The position numbers were made by a program, and so were the translations under genes. Below the pieces are notes generated by a model, which was not told where the DNA came from, did no database searches, and was given only the letters and a program-made list of their open reading frames with translations. A stretch of 16,077 nucleotides of DNA from Caryophanales bacterium UBA6356 (GTDB lineage Bacteria > Bacillota_I > Bacilli_A > RFN20 > CAG-826): assembly GCA_002440125.1 (NCBI GenBank), contig DJRQ01000022.1:1-16077 (forward strand), written 5' to 3'. Below are positions 8,349 through 14,761 of this stretch, piece by piece (position 1 is the stretch's first letter; each line of letters starts with the position of its first letter).

Positions 8349-8918
8349 ATGTCAACCACGATTAATACTAAAAATAATACCATAATAATTATTCCTCCGA
8401 ATAGCGAAGCGATTCTAGAGGCTCAAAGATTTGGCACCAAAACGAGAACGGTTGGAGGCTATTACGTGAGTAATAAGTCGAACGAAGTTACACGCTTTTT
8501 GAATTATTTTCATGGAAATTATTTGATAGATGTCGCCTTTTCTTACAAGAATTGCCTTTCGTTTTTTGAAGAAATGATCGCGAATTGCAGTGGATTTTAT
8601 AAAGACGGACTCGATTCCCTAACGAAAGCTTTGGATTTGATTGGTTACACGTTAAAAAGGAATGAAGAAGATTTGCTCTTTGTTGAAGCGAGCGAATTTC
8701 GTCTTACGGAGAGCAAAAAATATTTAAAAATTTCAGGTTCCTCCGTCTTTGCTAGAAAATTTAAGCAAATGATACTTGGCGATGTTATAGAAATAGTTAT
8801 TAAGAAAGTTAGCGACTACCTTTATGTGATCTATCTTCGCCCACGTGATACAGTTGTGAGTTTTGTTTCAAACCGCGCCAATTTTGGTCGATGGCTTTCG
8901 GAAAATACAAAGCAATGA
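8349..8918 (+). CDS. Uncharacterised 189-residue protein of the defence operon
   Basis: I do not recognise this family. The protein is soluble, with no signal or membrane segment. It opens with a beta-strand-like TIIIIPPNSEA stretch (residues 11-21) and an apparent loop RFGTKTRTVGGYY (27-39). A helical middle follows (about 60-105). The C-terminal half is rich in predicted strands, for example LKISGSSVFARKF, GDVIEIVIKKV and YLYVIYLRP between about 125 and 170. The alternating basic and hydrophobic strands would suit a small DNA- or protein-binding barrel, but this is only an impression. The start lies 3 bases after the AIPR stop with no ribosome binding site, so translation probably re-initiates. 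The stop overlaps the first methyltransferase start as ATGA. This fixed position between effector and modification genes argues that it belongs to the system, perhaps as a specificity or adaptor subunit. Confidence 0.75.
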   Translation: MSTTINTKNNTIIIIPPNSEAILEAQRFGTKTRTVGGYYVSNKSNEVTRFLNYFHGNYLIDVAFSYKNCLSFFEEMIANCSGFYKDGLDSLTKALDLIGYTLKRNEEDLLFVEASEFRLTESKKYLKISGSSVFARKFKQMILGDVIEIVIKKVSDYLYVIYLRPRDTVVSFVSNRANFGRWLSENTKQ

Positions 8919-10009
8919 AAATAGCCACTGTTTTTTCAGGAATTGGTTGCCCTGAATATTCTTTGAAGACTTCTTTTGCCGAATACGATCCCGAAATTGT
9001 TTTTGCTTGCGATTGCGGCGAGTCTCCTTTGCTTGATGAAAAAACGTTGAAGCGCCTTTCATCCATTCGCGATGACGTGAAAAGACAAGATGAAGTCAAA
9101 AAAACTTATGATAAATTGCGTAAAAGACATTGGGTTAAAGAGGTTTATTTTAACAATTACTTATGCCTAGGTATCAACGAAAGCAAATGGCACGATGACA
9201 TACGTTTTATAAACGGAAGGGCTTATCGAGATAAGATAGGTTTGTTGATTGGAGGCAGTCCTTGTCAAAGCTTTTCCAATATGGGGCTCAGAGGGGGTTT
9301 AAATGACGTTAGAGGCACATTATTTTATGACTACGCTCGTTTAATAAAAGAAATACATCCAGATGTTTTTATCTATGAAAATGTGCCTGGAATGTTAACG
9401 CATGATAACGGGAATACATGGGCTGTAATACAGGGAGTTTTTAGATGCCTTGGTTATCGATTCCGATTTTCTATATTAAACGCTCGAGATTTTGGCATCC
9501 CTCAAAATAGGAAACGTCTCTTTGTGGTTGGTTTTGCGAATGAAGGCGCCGGGAACAAATTCAAATTTCCCGAACCTTCTTTGCTGACTCTTTCTGCTCG
9601 AGATTTCTTGGAAAAAAAGGTAGATGCGAAATATTTTCTTGGCGCAAAAGGGTTTCATTTTGTGACAACTCACCCTAATCGAGCAAAAATAGATATGAAA
9701 GTAATACGTACTGAAAAAAGGAATCAACAATTCAATTGGAATGGTGATTTTGTTTTTGTCCCTTTTGAGGAGATTCAAGGAGACGAAAGCATTTTGGAAA
9801 AAGCTTTTATAGGGACATACGCTGGCCGAAAGGGAGCGATTCGGAAAATGACCCCATTGGAGTGCCATCGTTTAATGGGGTTTAAAGACGATTTTGTGAT
9901 TTGCAAAAATGATATACAAGCCTATAAGCAAGCTGGAAATTCGATTGTGGTCAATGTCATGACGGCTATTATCCATTCTATTTTGGAAACGGGGGTTAAG
10001 ATAAAATGA
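8915..10009 (+). CDS. DNA (cytosine-5) methyltransferase 1
   Basis: This 364-residue enzyme transfers methyl from S-adenosylmethionine to cytosine C5. Motif I is ATVFSGIG (residues 4-11). Motif IV GGSPCQSF carries the catalytic Cys117, motif VI ENV is at 155-157, and motif VIII QNRKR is at 197-201. A variable target-recognition region follows to about 305. Motif IX contains TPLECHRLMGF, and motif X QAGNS is at 339-343. The catalytic Cys lies well beyond its position in M.HhaI (Cys81), because of a charged helical insert between motifs I and IV. The start at 8915 overlaps the preceding stop as ATGA. The alternative start at 8891 would add 8 residues ahead of motif I and overlap the upstream gene further. 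It is the presumed protective modification enzyme of the operon, with a tandem paralogue following. All catalytic residues are present. Confidence 0.93.
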   Translation: MKIATVFSGIGCPEYSLKTSFAEYDPEIVFACDCGESPLLDEKTLKRLSSIRDDVKRQDEVKKTYDKLRKRHWVKEVYFNNYLCLGINESKWHDDIRFINGRAYRDKIGLLIGGSPCQSFSNMGLRGGLNDVRGTLFYDYARLIKEIHPDVFIYENVPGMLTHDNGNTWAVIQGVFRCLGYRFRFSILNARDFGIPQNRKRLFVVGFANEGAGNKFKFPEPSLLTLSARDFLEKKVDAKYFLGAKGFHFVTTHPNRAKIDMKVIRTEKRNQQFNWNGDFVFVPFEEIQGDESILEKAFIGTYAGRKGAIRKMTPLECHRLMGFKDDFVICKNDIQAYKQAGNSIVVNVMTAIIHSILETGVKIK

Positions 10010-11130
10010 AAAAACCACTTAGAGTCGCCACCCTTTTTTCCGGTATCGGTGCTCCAGAATGGGCATTAAAAAGGCTTTCTATCCCGTTTGTTTCAGTTTT
10101 AGCCTGCGATAATGGGGAGGTGTCTTTGGATTCGTCTATAAGCATCGAACAAGAAGCTAAGAGAATTCAGAGCATGGCTTCTTTTAAAGAAGAAAAAGCT
10201 TTTGTCGACTTTTTATACGCGAAGCATTCAAAAAAGAAAAATTTCGTTAAGGTGTCTTATTTGGCCAATTTTCCAGATTTTGATGAAGGAAATTATTTTT
10301 TGGATGTCAATTTACTGAATGGGAGACCTTTAAGAGGGGACGTTGATCTTTTAATCGGAGGAAGCCCTTGCCAAAGCTTTTCGACTGTTGGTTTTCAAAA
10401 GGGTTTAGAGGATCCGAGGGGGAGTTTGTTTTTTGAGTATTGTCGTTTAGTCAATGAAATTCAACCAGAAGTGTTTATCTACGAAAATGTTTCCGGCATT
10501 AAGTCAAAAAAGAATCAAGAGAATTGGAAACGGATGTGGGATGGCATGGGATCGTTAAACTACAAAATGTGGGCGGGAACATTAAACGCGAAAGATTTTG
10601 GCATACCACAAGTTCGAAATCGTTTTTTTGCAGTGGGTTTTAAAAATCGATCTATTGCCATTGATACCTTTAATCCAAGAAAAAAGGAATCCAATTTAAA
10701 GATGCAAGATTTTTTGATCGATTCTACGGAAGAAGGGGGTGTGACATATGGCAAGGATGGCGATCTTTGCTTTTCCAAAATACCTGGCAAAACGCCATCG
10801 GAATATATTTTAACCCCTGCCGTGAAGAAATATGTCATGTGTGAAGGAACTGGGAATTATAAGACACACATCGAGATAGATAGACCTATTGCAAGAACTT
10901 TGCTTTCCACAATGGGCAATCATCACCGAGCCGGCGTGGACAACTACGTAACTGATAAAAGTGGTAACGTTAGAGCATTAACGGAACGTGAATGTCTAAG
11001 ACTTATGGGTTTTACTGACGACTTTAAAATCGTCGTTAGCAAAGCTCAGGCCTATAAGCAAATTGGAAACTCGATGGTTGTAGATGTATTAATGGCTTTA
11101 ATAAAAGAAATAATCCGGGTAGCTTTATGA
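10006..11130 (+). CDS. DNA (cytosine-5) methyltransferase 2
   Basis: This 374-residue enzyme is paralogous to the preceding one. Motif I is ATLFSGIG (residues 8-15), the catalytic Cys122 sits in GGSPCQSF, ENV is at 160-162, QVRNR at 202-206, and QIGNS at 352-356. The two enzymes share long blocks around motifs IV-VI and VIII, as well as the insert position before motif IV. They differ through the target-recognition region (here about 207-310), so they probably recognise different sequences or opposite strands of one asymmetric site. The start overlaps the first methyltransferase stop as ATGA, and a GGGGGTTAAG purine-rich stretch lies just upstream. It is the last gene of the tightly packed cluster. 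No terminator is visible between it and the flavoprotein gene 25 bases on. Confidence 0.93.
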   Translation: MKKPLRVATLFSGIGAPEWALKRLSIPFVSVLACDNGEVSLDSSISIEQEAKRIQSMASFKEEKAFVDFLYAKHSKKKNFVKVSYLANFPDFDEGNYFLDVNLLNGRPLRGDVDLLIGGSPCQSFSTVGFQKGLEDPRGSLFFEYCRLVNEIQPEVFIYENVSGIKSKKNQENWKRMWDGMGSLNYKMWAGTLNAKDFGIPQVRNRFFAVGFKNRSIAIDTFNPRKKESNLKMQDFLIDSTEEGGVTYGKDGDLCFSKIPGKTPSEYILTPAVKKYVMCEGTGNYKTHIEIDRPIARTLLSTMGNHHRAGVDNYVTDKSGNVRALTERECLRLMGFTDDFKIVVSKAQAYKQIGNSMVVDVLMALIKEIIRVAL

Positions 11131-11155
11131 GAATCTCCAAAGGAAAGGAAGAAAT

Positions 11156-11785
11156 ATGAAAGTCTTAATAATTAACGGTTCTCCAAGAGCCAATGGAAAC
11201 ACATCCATCGCTTTAAAAGAGATGGAGAAGGTTTTTAAAGAAGAAAACGTAGAGGTCGAAATTGTTCAAGTTGGTCACCTTCCTATTCGTGGTTGCCTTG
11301 CTTGCAATTACTGTTACAAAAATGGCAAATGTGCGATGAACGATATCGTGAACGAACTAGCTAAAAAATTCGAGGAAGCGGACGCTTTAGTCGTTGGAAG
11401 CCCAGTTTATTATGCCTCCGCCAACGGGACCCTCATTTCCCTCCTTGATCGCTTATTTTATTCGACGAGTTTCGATAAGCGCATGAAAGTGGGCGCAAGT
11501 GTCGTTGTTGCTCGGCGTGGAGGGGCGAGTGCGACTTTCGACGAACTAAACAAGTATTTCACGATTTCCGGTATGCCGATCGCCTCCAGCCAGTATTGGA
11601 ATAGCGTGCACGCAAGACGGATAGGAGAGGCTTTCTATGATGAAGAAGGCCTCCAAACGGTTCGCGTTCTTGCTAAGAACATGGTCTTTTTAATGCGTTC
11701 TATCGCTTTAGGCAAAGAGAAATACGGTTTGCCCGCTTTGGAAAAGCACATCATGACCGATTTTATCCAAAAAGAAGAAAAATAA
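11156..11785 (+). CDS. Flavodoxin-fold NAD(P)H-dependent oxidoreductase, iron-sulfur-flavoprotein-like
   Basis: This 209-residue cytoplasmic protein is of the NADPH-dependent FMN reductase family. The FMN phosphate loop GSPRANGNTS is at residues 8-17, and SPVYYASANG (82-91) is the second flavin contact. A cysteine cluster, RGCLACNYCYKNGKC, places Cys at 47, 50, 53 and 59. This resembles the compact cluster of iron-sulfur flavoproteins and related Cys-rich flavodoxin-like reductases, so a 4Fe-4S cluster is possible but not proven. A good AAAGGAAAGGAAG ribosome binding site precedes the start. The gene begins 25 bases after the second methyltransferase with no terminator between, so it may be read through from the defence operon. 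Its base composition is intermediate, and it could be the first host gene after the island. The physiological substrate is unknown. Confidence 0.85.
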   Translation: MKVLIINGSPRANGNTSIALKEMEKVFKEENVEVEIVQVGHLPIRGCLACNYCYKNGKCAMNDIVNELAKKFEEADALVVGSPVYYASANGTLISLLDRLFYSTSFDKRMKVGASVVVARRGGASATFDELNKYFTISGMPIASSQYWNSVHARRIGEAFYDEEGLQTVRVLAKNMVFLMRSIALGKEKYGLPALEKHIMTDFIQKEEK

Positions 11786-11790
11786 CCTAG

Positions 11791-11823
11791 AACCCCCTTC
11801 TTTTTGGAAAAGATTAGGGTTTT
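11791..11823 (+). terminator. Weak hairpin terminator candidate
   Basis: The outer arms AACCC (11791-11795) and GGGTT (11817-11821) enclose a 3x3 internal loop and inner arms TCTTTT/AAAAGA around TGG. Only four T residues follow the outer stem. It sits just after the flavoprotein stop, so it is plausible as the end of that transcript, but the stem is interrupted. The remaining bases up to 11982 hold A/T-rich sequence with a -10-like GATAAT at 11912-11917 and no convincing -35. Confidence 0.4.
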
Positions 11824-11982
11824 GCAGGGTTTTGAACGTCGAAAATCCAAAATTGTTTGAAAATCCTTTTTCTATTTCTCTTTGTGGCTCTTTTTCTTCG
11901 CTTTTATCTTTGATAATATTTTGTTCGTAAAGAAGTTTTTGGGTCTTTAAAGGCGCAAAAAACTTTCTTAGAGGAACTTTCG

Positions 11983-12867
11983 ATGAGTAGCATGATTCAA
12001 GTTTGTAACGCCGCATTTAGCAATGCTCCATATGATTCGCCAGAGTGGATTCTTAGTTTTATTTTCGGCGTGATTTTGCTCGCTTTGTTTGATTTTGTGC
12101 TTTTTAAGGCAGTCAAAAGGAAAGCCGTTTACATCTATGTCACTTGCCTTGAAGTTGTGCTCCTTATCTCTTCTTGCTTCGCCGGCATGGAGCTTCTCGT
12201 CCTGATTGCGGGCGTGCTTCTCATCTCTGGGTCGGTGGCCGCTTTATTTTCCAATGTTTCAGAATATCGCTTTTTGCTTAGCAACACCTATAAAGGAAAG
12301 TCTGGTATCGCTTGGAATCGTCATAACAAAAAGACCCTCATACCGGAGAAGCTTTTTGACCGAGAAGCAGTTTATGAGAAGGTTTATAAAGCTTGCCTTG
12401 ATATGTCGAAACTCAAAAGAGGGGCTCTTATCACCTTCATGAAGAAGGATAACCTTCTAGACGATTCCAAAATCGGGACCATCATCAAGCAAAGAGGCGT
12501 CGATGTGGACGCTCCGGTGACGCCAGAACTTCTAGAGACCATCTTCTACGAAGGCACACGTCTCCACGATGGGGCTGTGATCATCAAGGACGATAAAATT
12601 GCGCGGGCTGCCGTTTTCTTCCAATCCACGGCAAGACCCTTAACGGGGAAATATGGATCGCGTCACCAAGCGGCGCTTGGCATTAGCGAAAATAGCGACT
12701 CGGTCACTATCGTCGTAAGCGAAGAAACCGGTCGCATCTCGATTGCTTTCCAAGGCGAATTGACGCCAGTCACCCCCGACAACTTCCTTCGTATCTTTGA
12801 AGACGATATGGCCTACGAGCCCGATCTCCCAACTGTGGAAAATAGCTCTTCGCCTATTAACGACTAA
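11983..12867 (+). CDS. cdaA: Membrane diadenylate cyclase, CdaA type
   Basis: This 294-residue protein would make cyclic di-AMP from two ATP at the cytoplasmic face of the membrane. Three N-terminal transmembrane helices are visible (about residues 22-41, 48-66 and 69-88), followed by a cytosolic DAC domain. The domain has the signature LHDGAVII (DGA at 196-198), then GSRHQAALGISE and IVVSEETGRISIAF. The usual second motif is Arg-His-Arg; here it reads RHQ (227-229), a substitution in the ATP-phosphate-binding motif. A GAGGA ribosome binding site lies 7 bases before the start. The length and three-helix topology match Firmicutes CdaA rather than DisA. No cdaR or glmM neighbour is present in this window, unlike the common CdaA operon. 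The stop overlaps that of the convergent gene by a few bases. The family is certain; full activity should not be assumed because of the Gln. Confidence 0.92.
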   Translation: MSSMIQVCNAAFSNAPYDSPEWILSFIFGVILLALFDFVLFKAVKRKAVYIYVTCLEVVLLISSCFAGMELLVLIAGVLLISGSVAALFSNVSEYRFLLSNTYKGKSGIAWNRHNKKTLIPEKLFDREAVYEKVYKACLDMSKLKRGALITFMKKDNLLDDSKIGTIIKQRGVDVDAPVTPELLETIFYEGTRLHDGAVIIKDDKIARAAVFFQSTARPLTGKYGSRHQAALGISENSDSVTIVVSEETGRISIAFQGELTPVTPDNFLRIFEDDMAYEPDLPTVENSSSPIND

Positions 12868-13295
12868 TTCTTTTTGGTAACGACAAGATTGATGAGCTCC
12901 ACGCCTACTTTTTTGTAGGCGTTTTCTACTTTCTTTCGAATCTCGGTGTTCTTCGGAGAGGATTTGACGCTTGCTTTAAGGATTTTCTTGAGGCTTTTTT
13001 TCGCATTAAAAAGCCTTTTTGGATCACGAATGATGAGATGGGCCGTTAGCATCTTTCCATCGGCCATTGTCCAACGAATGCTAAAAGGCCCCTTTTTAAA
13101 GGATTTGGAGATTTTATCACGCCAAGGGAAGCTATAATGCCAACCTTCATCCCATATGGTCTTTAACTTTCCTCTTTTGGAAACGAAAACAAATTGATTC
13201 TTTTTGACGTAGGTGAATCCAGTTAAGGCAAAAAGAAGAATAGCCCCTAAAAGGGCGAAGGTGAGACGGAGAATGAATAAAGTGGTGGCGTCCAT
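12864..13295 (-). CDS. Short SPFH/band-7-like membrane protein
   Basis: This 143-residue protein has one N-terminal transmembrane helix (about residues 7-28) followed by a soluble domain. The segment YVKKNQFVFVSKRGKLKTI, then WDEGWHYSFPWRDKI (to about residue 62), follows the start of SPFH/band-7 proteins (membrane anchor, then a beta-strand, a small gap and an aromatic-Pro turn). FSIRWTMADGKMLTAHLIIRDPKRLF also fits the next strands of that fold. The C terminus VGVELINLVV matches the closing strand, so this may be a minimal SPFH domain without the long coiled coil of flotillins. No partner protease such as NfeD is adjacent. The start lacks a clear ribosome binding site. It converges on cdaA, overlaps its stop, and contains a plus-strand terminator in its own coding sequence. 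The fold call is moderate; the function is unknown. Confidence 0.65.
   Translation of the reverse strand: MDATTLFILRLTFALLGAILLFALTGFTYVKKNQFVFVSKRGKLKTIWDEGWHYSFPWRDKISKSFKKGPFSIRWTMADGKMLTAHLIIRDPKRLFNAKKSLKKILKASVKSSPKNTEIRKKVENAYKKVGVELINLVVTKKN
12901..12926 (+). terminator. Intrinsic terminator for cdaA inside the convergent gene
   Basis: ACGCCTAC (12901-12908) and GTAGGCGT (12915-12922) form a perfect 8-base-pair stem around six T, followed on the plus strand by further T residues. It lies 34 bases after the cdaA stop and within the last codons of the minus-strand SPFH-like gene. On the minus strand the hairpin is not followed by a T run, so it should act only on plus-strand transcripts. 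Confidence 0.75.
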
Positions 13296-13351
13296 TGCTT
13301 TTTTATCATATAAGCGTTCACAAATTTCTTCTAGTCATAAAGGAATTCGCT

Positions 13352-13378
13352 TTGAAATCTTGGAAGAGGCTATAAAAT
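13352..13378 (+). promoter_or_regulatory. Weak promoter candidate for deoD
   Basis: A TTGAAA (13352-13357) and an overlapping TATAAAAT (13371-13378) precede deoD, but the spacing (13-15 bases) is shorter than optimal. The region between the divergent genes (13296-13409) shows no better pair. Confidence 0.3.
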
Positions 13379-13409
13379 AGCCTTTAATAGTAAAGAGAGG
13401 AGAAACACT

Positions 13410-14147
13410 ATGCCTACACCTCATATCGAAGCTCAAAATGGCGACTTCGCCAAAGTGGTCTTGATGCCAGGCGATCCCAAACGTGCCGAATGGATTGCCA
13501 AAACCTACTTGAAAGACGCGAAACTCATTTCGAGCGTCCGCGGTATCTTGGCTTTTACTGGCAAAGCGCCAGACGGTTCTTTGATCTCGGTTATGGCAAG
13601 CGGCATGGGCATGCCTTCCATAGGCATTTATTGCCATGAACTCTTCACTTCCTATGGCGTGGAGGCGATTATTCGGATTGGGACCATGGGAACCTATCAG
13701 CCGAATGTCAACCTAAAGGACGTCATATTGGCGGAAGGGGCTTGCACGGATAGCAATTGGATGGGGCAGCATAACCTCTATGGCGGCACTTATAGCGCTA
13801 TCGCGGATTTCTCTTTGCTCTCAAGCGCGGCTCGTATTGCCCATGAAGCGAAAATTCCTTATCACGTTGGCAATATCTTAAGCGCCGACGTGTTCTATGA
13901 TTATCGCCCAGAAGCTTGGAAGAAATGGGCCAATCTCGGTGTGCTAGGGGTGGAGATGGAAAGCTACGCTTTATATGCCGAAGCGGCTCTTTTAAAGAAA
14001 CGCGCCCTAACGATTTGCACGGTGAGCGATTCCTTTGTCGAATCCAACAAACAACTTTCCTCCAAGGAAAGACAAGAAGGGCTTAGCCAAATGGTTGAGC
14101 TTGCGATTTTGGTCGCAGAAAGCTATAACGAATGCCTCGCGAAGTAA
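13410..14147 (+). CDS. deoD: Purine nucleoside phosphorylase, DeoD type
   Basis: This 245-residue cytosolic enzyme of the hexameric nucleoside phosphorylase family performs phosphorolysis of purine (deoxy)ribonucleosides for salvage. The expected active-site positions line up with E. coli PNP at an offset of one to four: His5, Gly21 and Arg25 for phosphate, Arg44 from the neighbouring subunit, Arg89 and Thr92 in GTMG, VEMES (Glu182-Met183-Glu184) for ribose, and Asp207 in TVSDS for base protonation, with Arg221 in ERQ. The serine of the usual G-S-C-G loop is Thr here, a conservative change. A strong AGAGGAG ribosome binding site precedes the start. The last 16 bases overlap the next gene, so the three genes 13410-15873 form one unit. 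The length is normal and the assignment firm. Confidence 0.95.
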   Translation: MPTPHIEAQNGDFAKVVLMPGDPKRAEWIAKTYLKDAKLISSVRGILAFTGKAPDGSLISVMASGMGMPSIGIYCHELFTSYGVEAIIRIGTMGTYQPNVNLKDVILAEGACTDSNWMGQHNLYGGTYSAIADFSLLSSAARIAHEAKIPYHVGNILSADVFYDYRPEAWKKWANLGVLGVEMESYALYAEAALLKKRALTICTVSDSFVESNKQLSSKERQEGLSQMVELAILVAESYNECLAK

Positions 14148-14761
14148 AAACCACCATCTTTGTTGTTTTATGCGTTCTCTTGGCGCTTCTTTTCGCTGCT
14201 CTTTTCTTTTATAAACCGCTTCGAAAACTCTATTTCCATCATCGTCCGAAAGAGTTCTTCTATCGCAAGATTATGAAAGTCGTTCGGAATGGCGATTATT
14301 ATCTTTTAAACGACTTGAAACTCTCTCTTGGCGGAGGGCAAAGCGCTCTCATAGACCACCTTGTGGGCGGAGATAAATACATCTATGTCTTTATGGATTT
14401 TTATTGCGAAGGCGCTTTGAGCGCTTCGCCGACGGATTCTAAATGGATCTATTATCGGAAAGATGGCAAAAAGACCGTCATCCAAAATCCTTTGATTGTG
14501 GCAAAAAACGCCCTTATCCGCTTGACCATGCAAACGGGCATCAACAATTCCTACCTTGTGGGGGCGGTTCTTATCAATGACGATTGCTTTGTGAATTCCT
14601 TCCAAAATAACGATAACGACATCCAACTTGTTCCACTCGGGAAATTGCAAAAGATGGTGGACGCTTATGAATCGCGTCCTTTGCAGCCTTTCGCCCCCAA
14701 AGAGCTACGGCAAGTCATCCATGATCTTTATGAGTTGAATGCGAAGAAAGAAGAAGAATGA
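14132..14761 (+). CDS. Membrane-anchored NERD-like protein with lost catalytic residues
   Basis: This 209-residue protein has one N-terminal transmembrane helix (about residues 8-27) and a cytosolic domain that resembles NERD (nuclease-related domain). ALIDHLVGGDKYIYVF (72-87) includes the conserved Asp75, followed by the strand, the Gly of CEG (94) and the block VIQNPLIVAKNAL (116-128). In active-type NERD domains the strand after the Asp carries Glu-x-Lys a few residues before the Gly. Here those positions read Met88-Asp-Phe90, so the PD-(D/E)XK-like site appears destroyed. The C terminus is charged. The gene overlaps deoD by 16 bases and the following membrane protein gene by 4 (ATGA), implying coupled expression. 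A structural or scaffold role next to the membrane protein is more likely than DNA cleavage. The NERD assignment is from motif spacing only. Confidence 0.7.
   Translation: MPREVKTTIFVVLCVLLALLFAALFFYKPLRKLYFHHRPKEFFYRKIMKVVRNGDYYLLNDLKLSLGGGQSALIDHLVGGDKYIYVFMDFYCEGALSASPTDSKWIYYRKDGKKTVIQNPLIVAKNALIRLTMQTGINNSYLVGAVLINDDCFVNSFQNNDNDIQLVPLGKLQKMVDAYESRPLQPFAPKELRQVIHDLYELNAKKEEE

Noticed and set aside
8891..8915. Upstream start for the first methyltransferase
   Set aside because: It adds eight residues ahead of motif I that the paralogue does not share in sequence, whereas 8915 forms the ATGA overlap seen elsewhere in the operon.
1079..11130. BREX, DISARM, Dnd or classical type I/III restriction system
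   Set aside because: There is no PglZ, BrxC, DrmA/B, Dnd protein, HsdS or type III Mod/Res architecture; the Z1, AIPR and GHKL combination fits the MORC-Z1 class instead.
11156..11785. Flavoprotein as a component of the defence system
   Set aside because: It is a common stand-alone oxidoreductase, does not overlap the operon as the other genes do, and has its own strong ribosome binding site; co-transcription remains possible.
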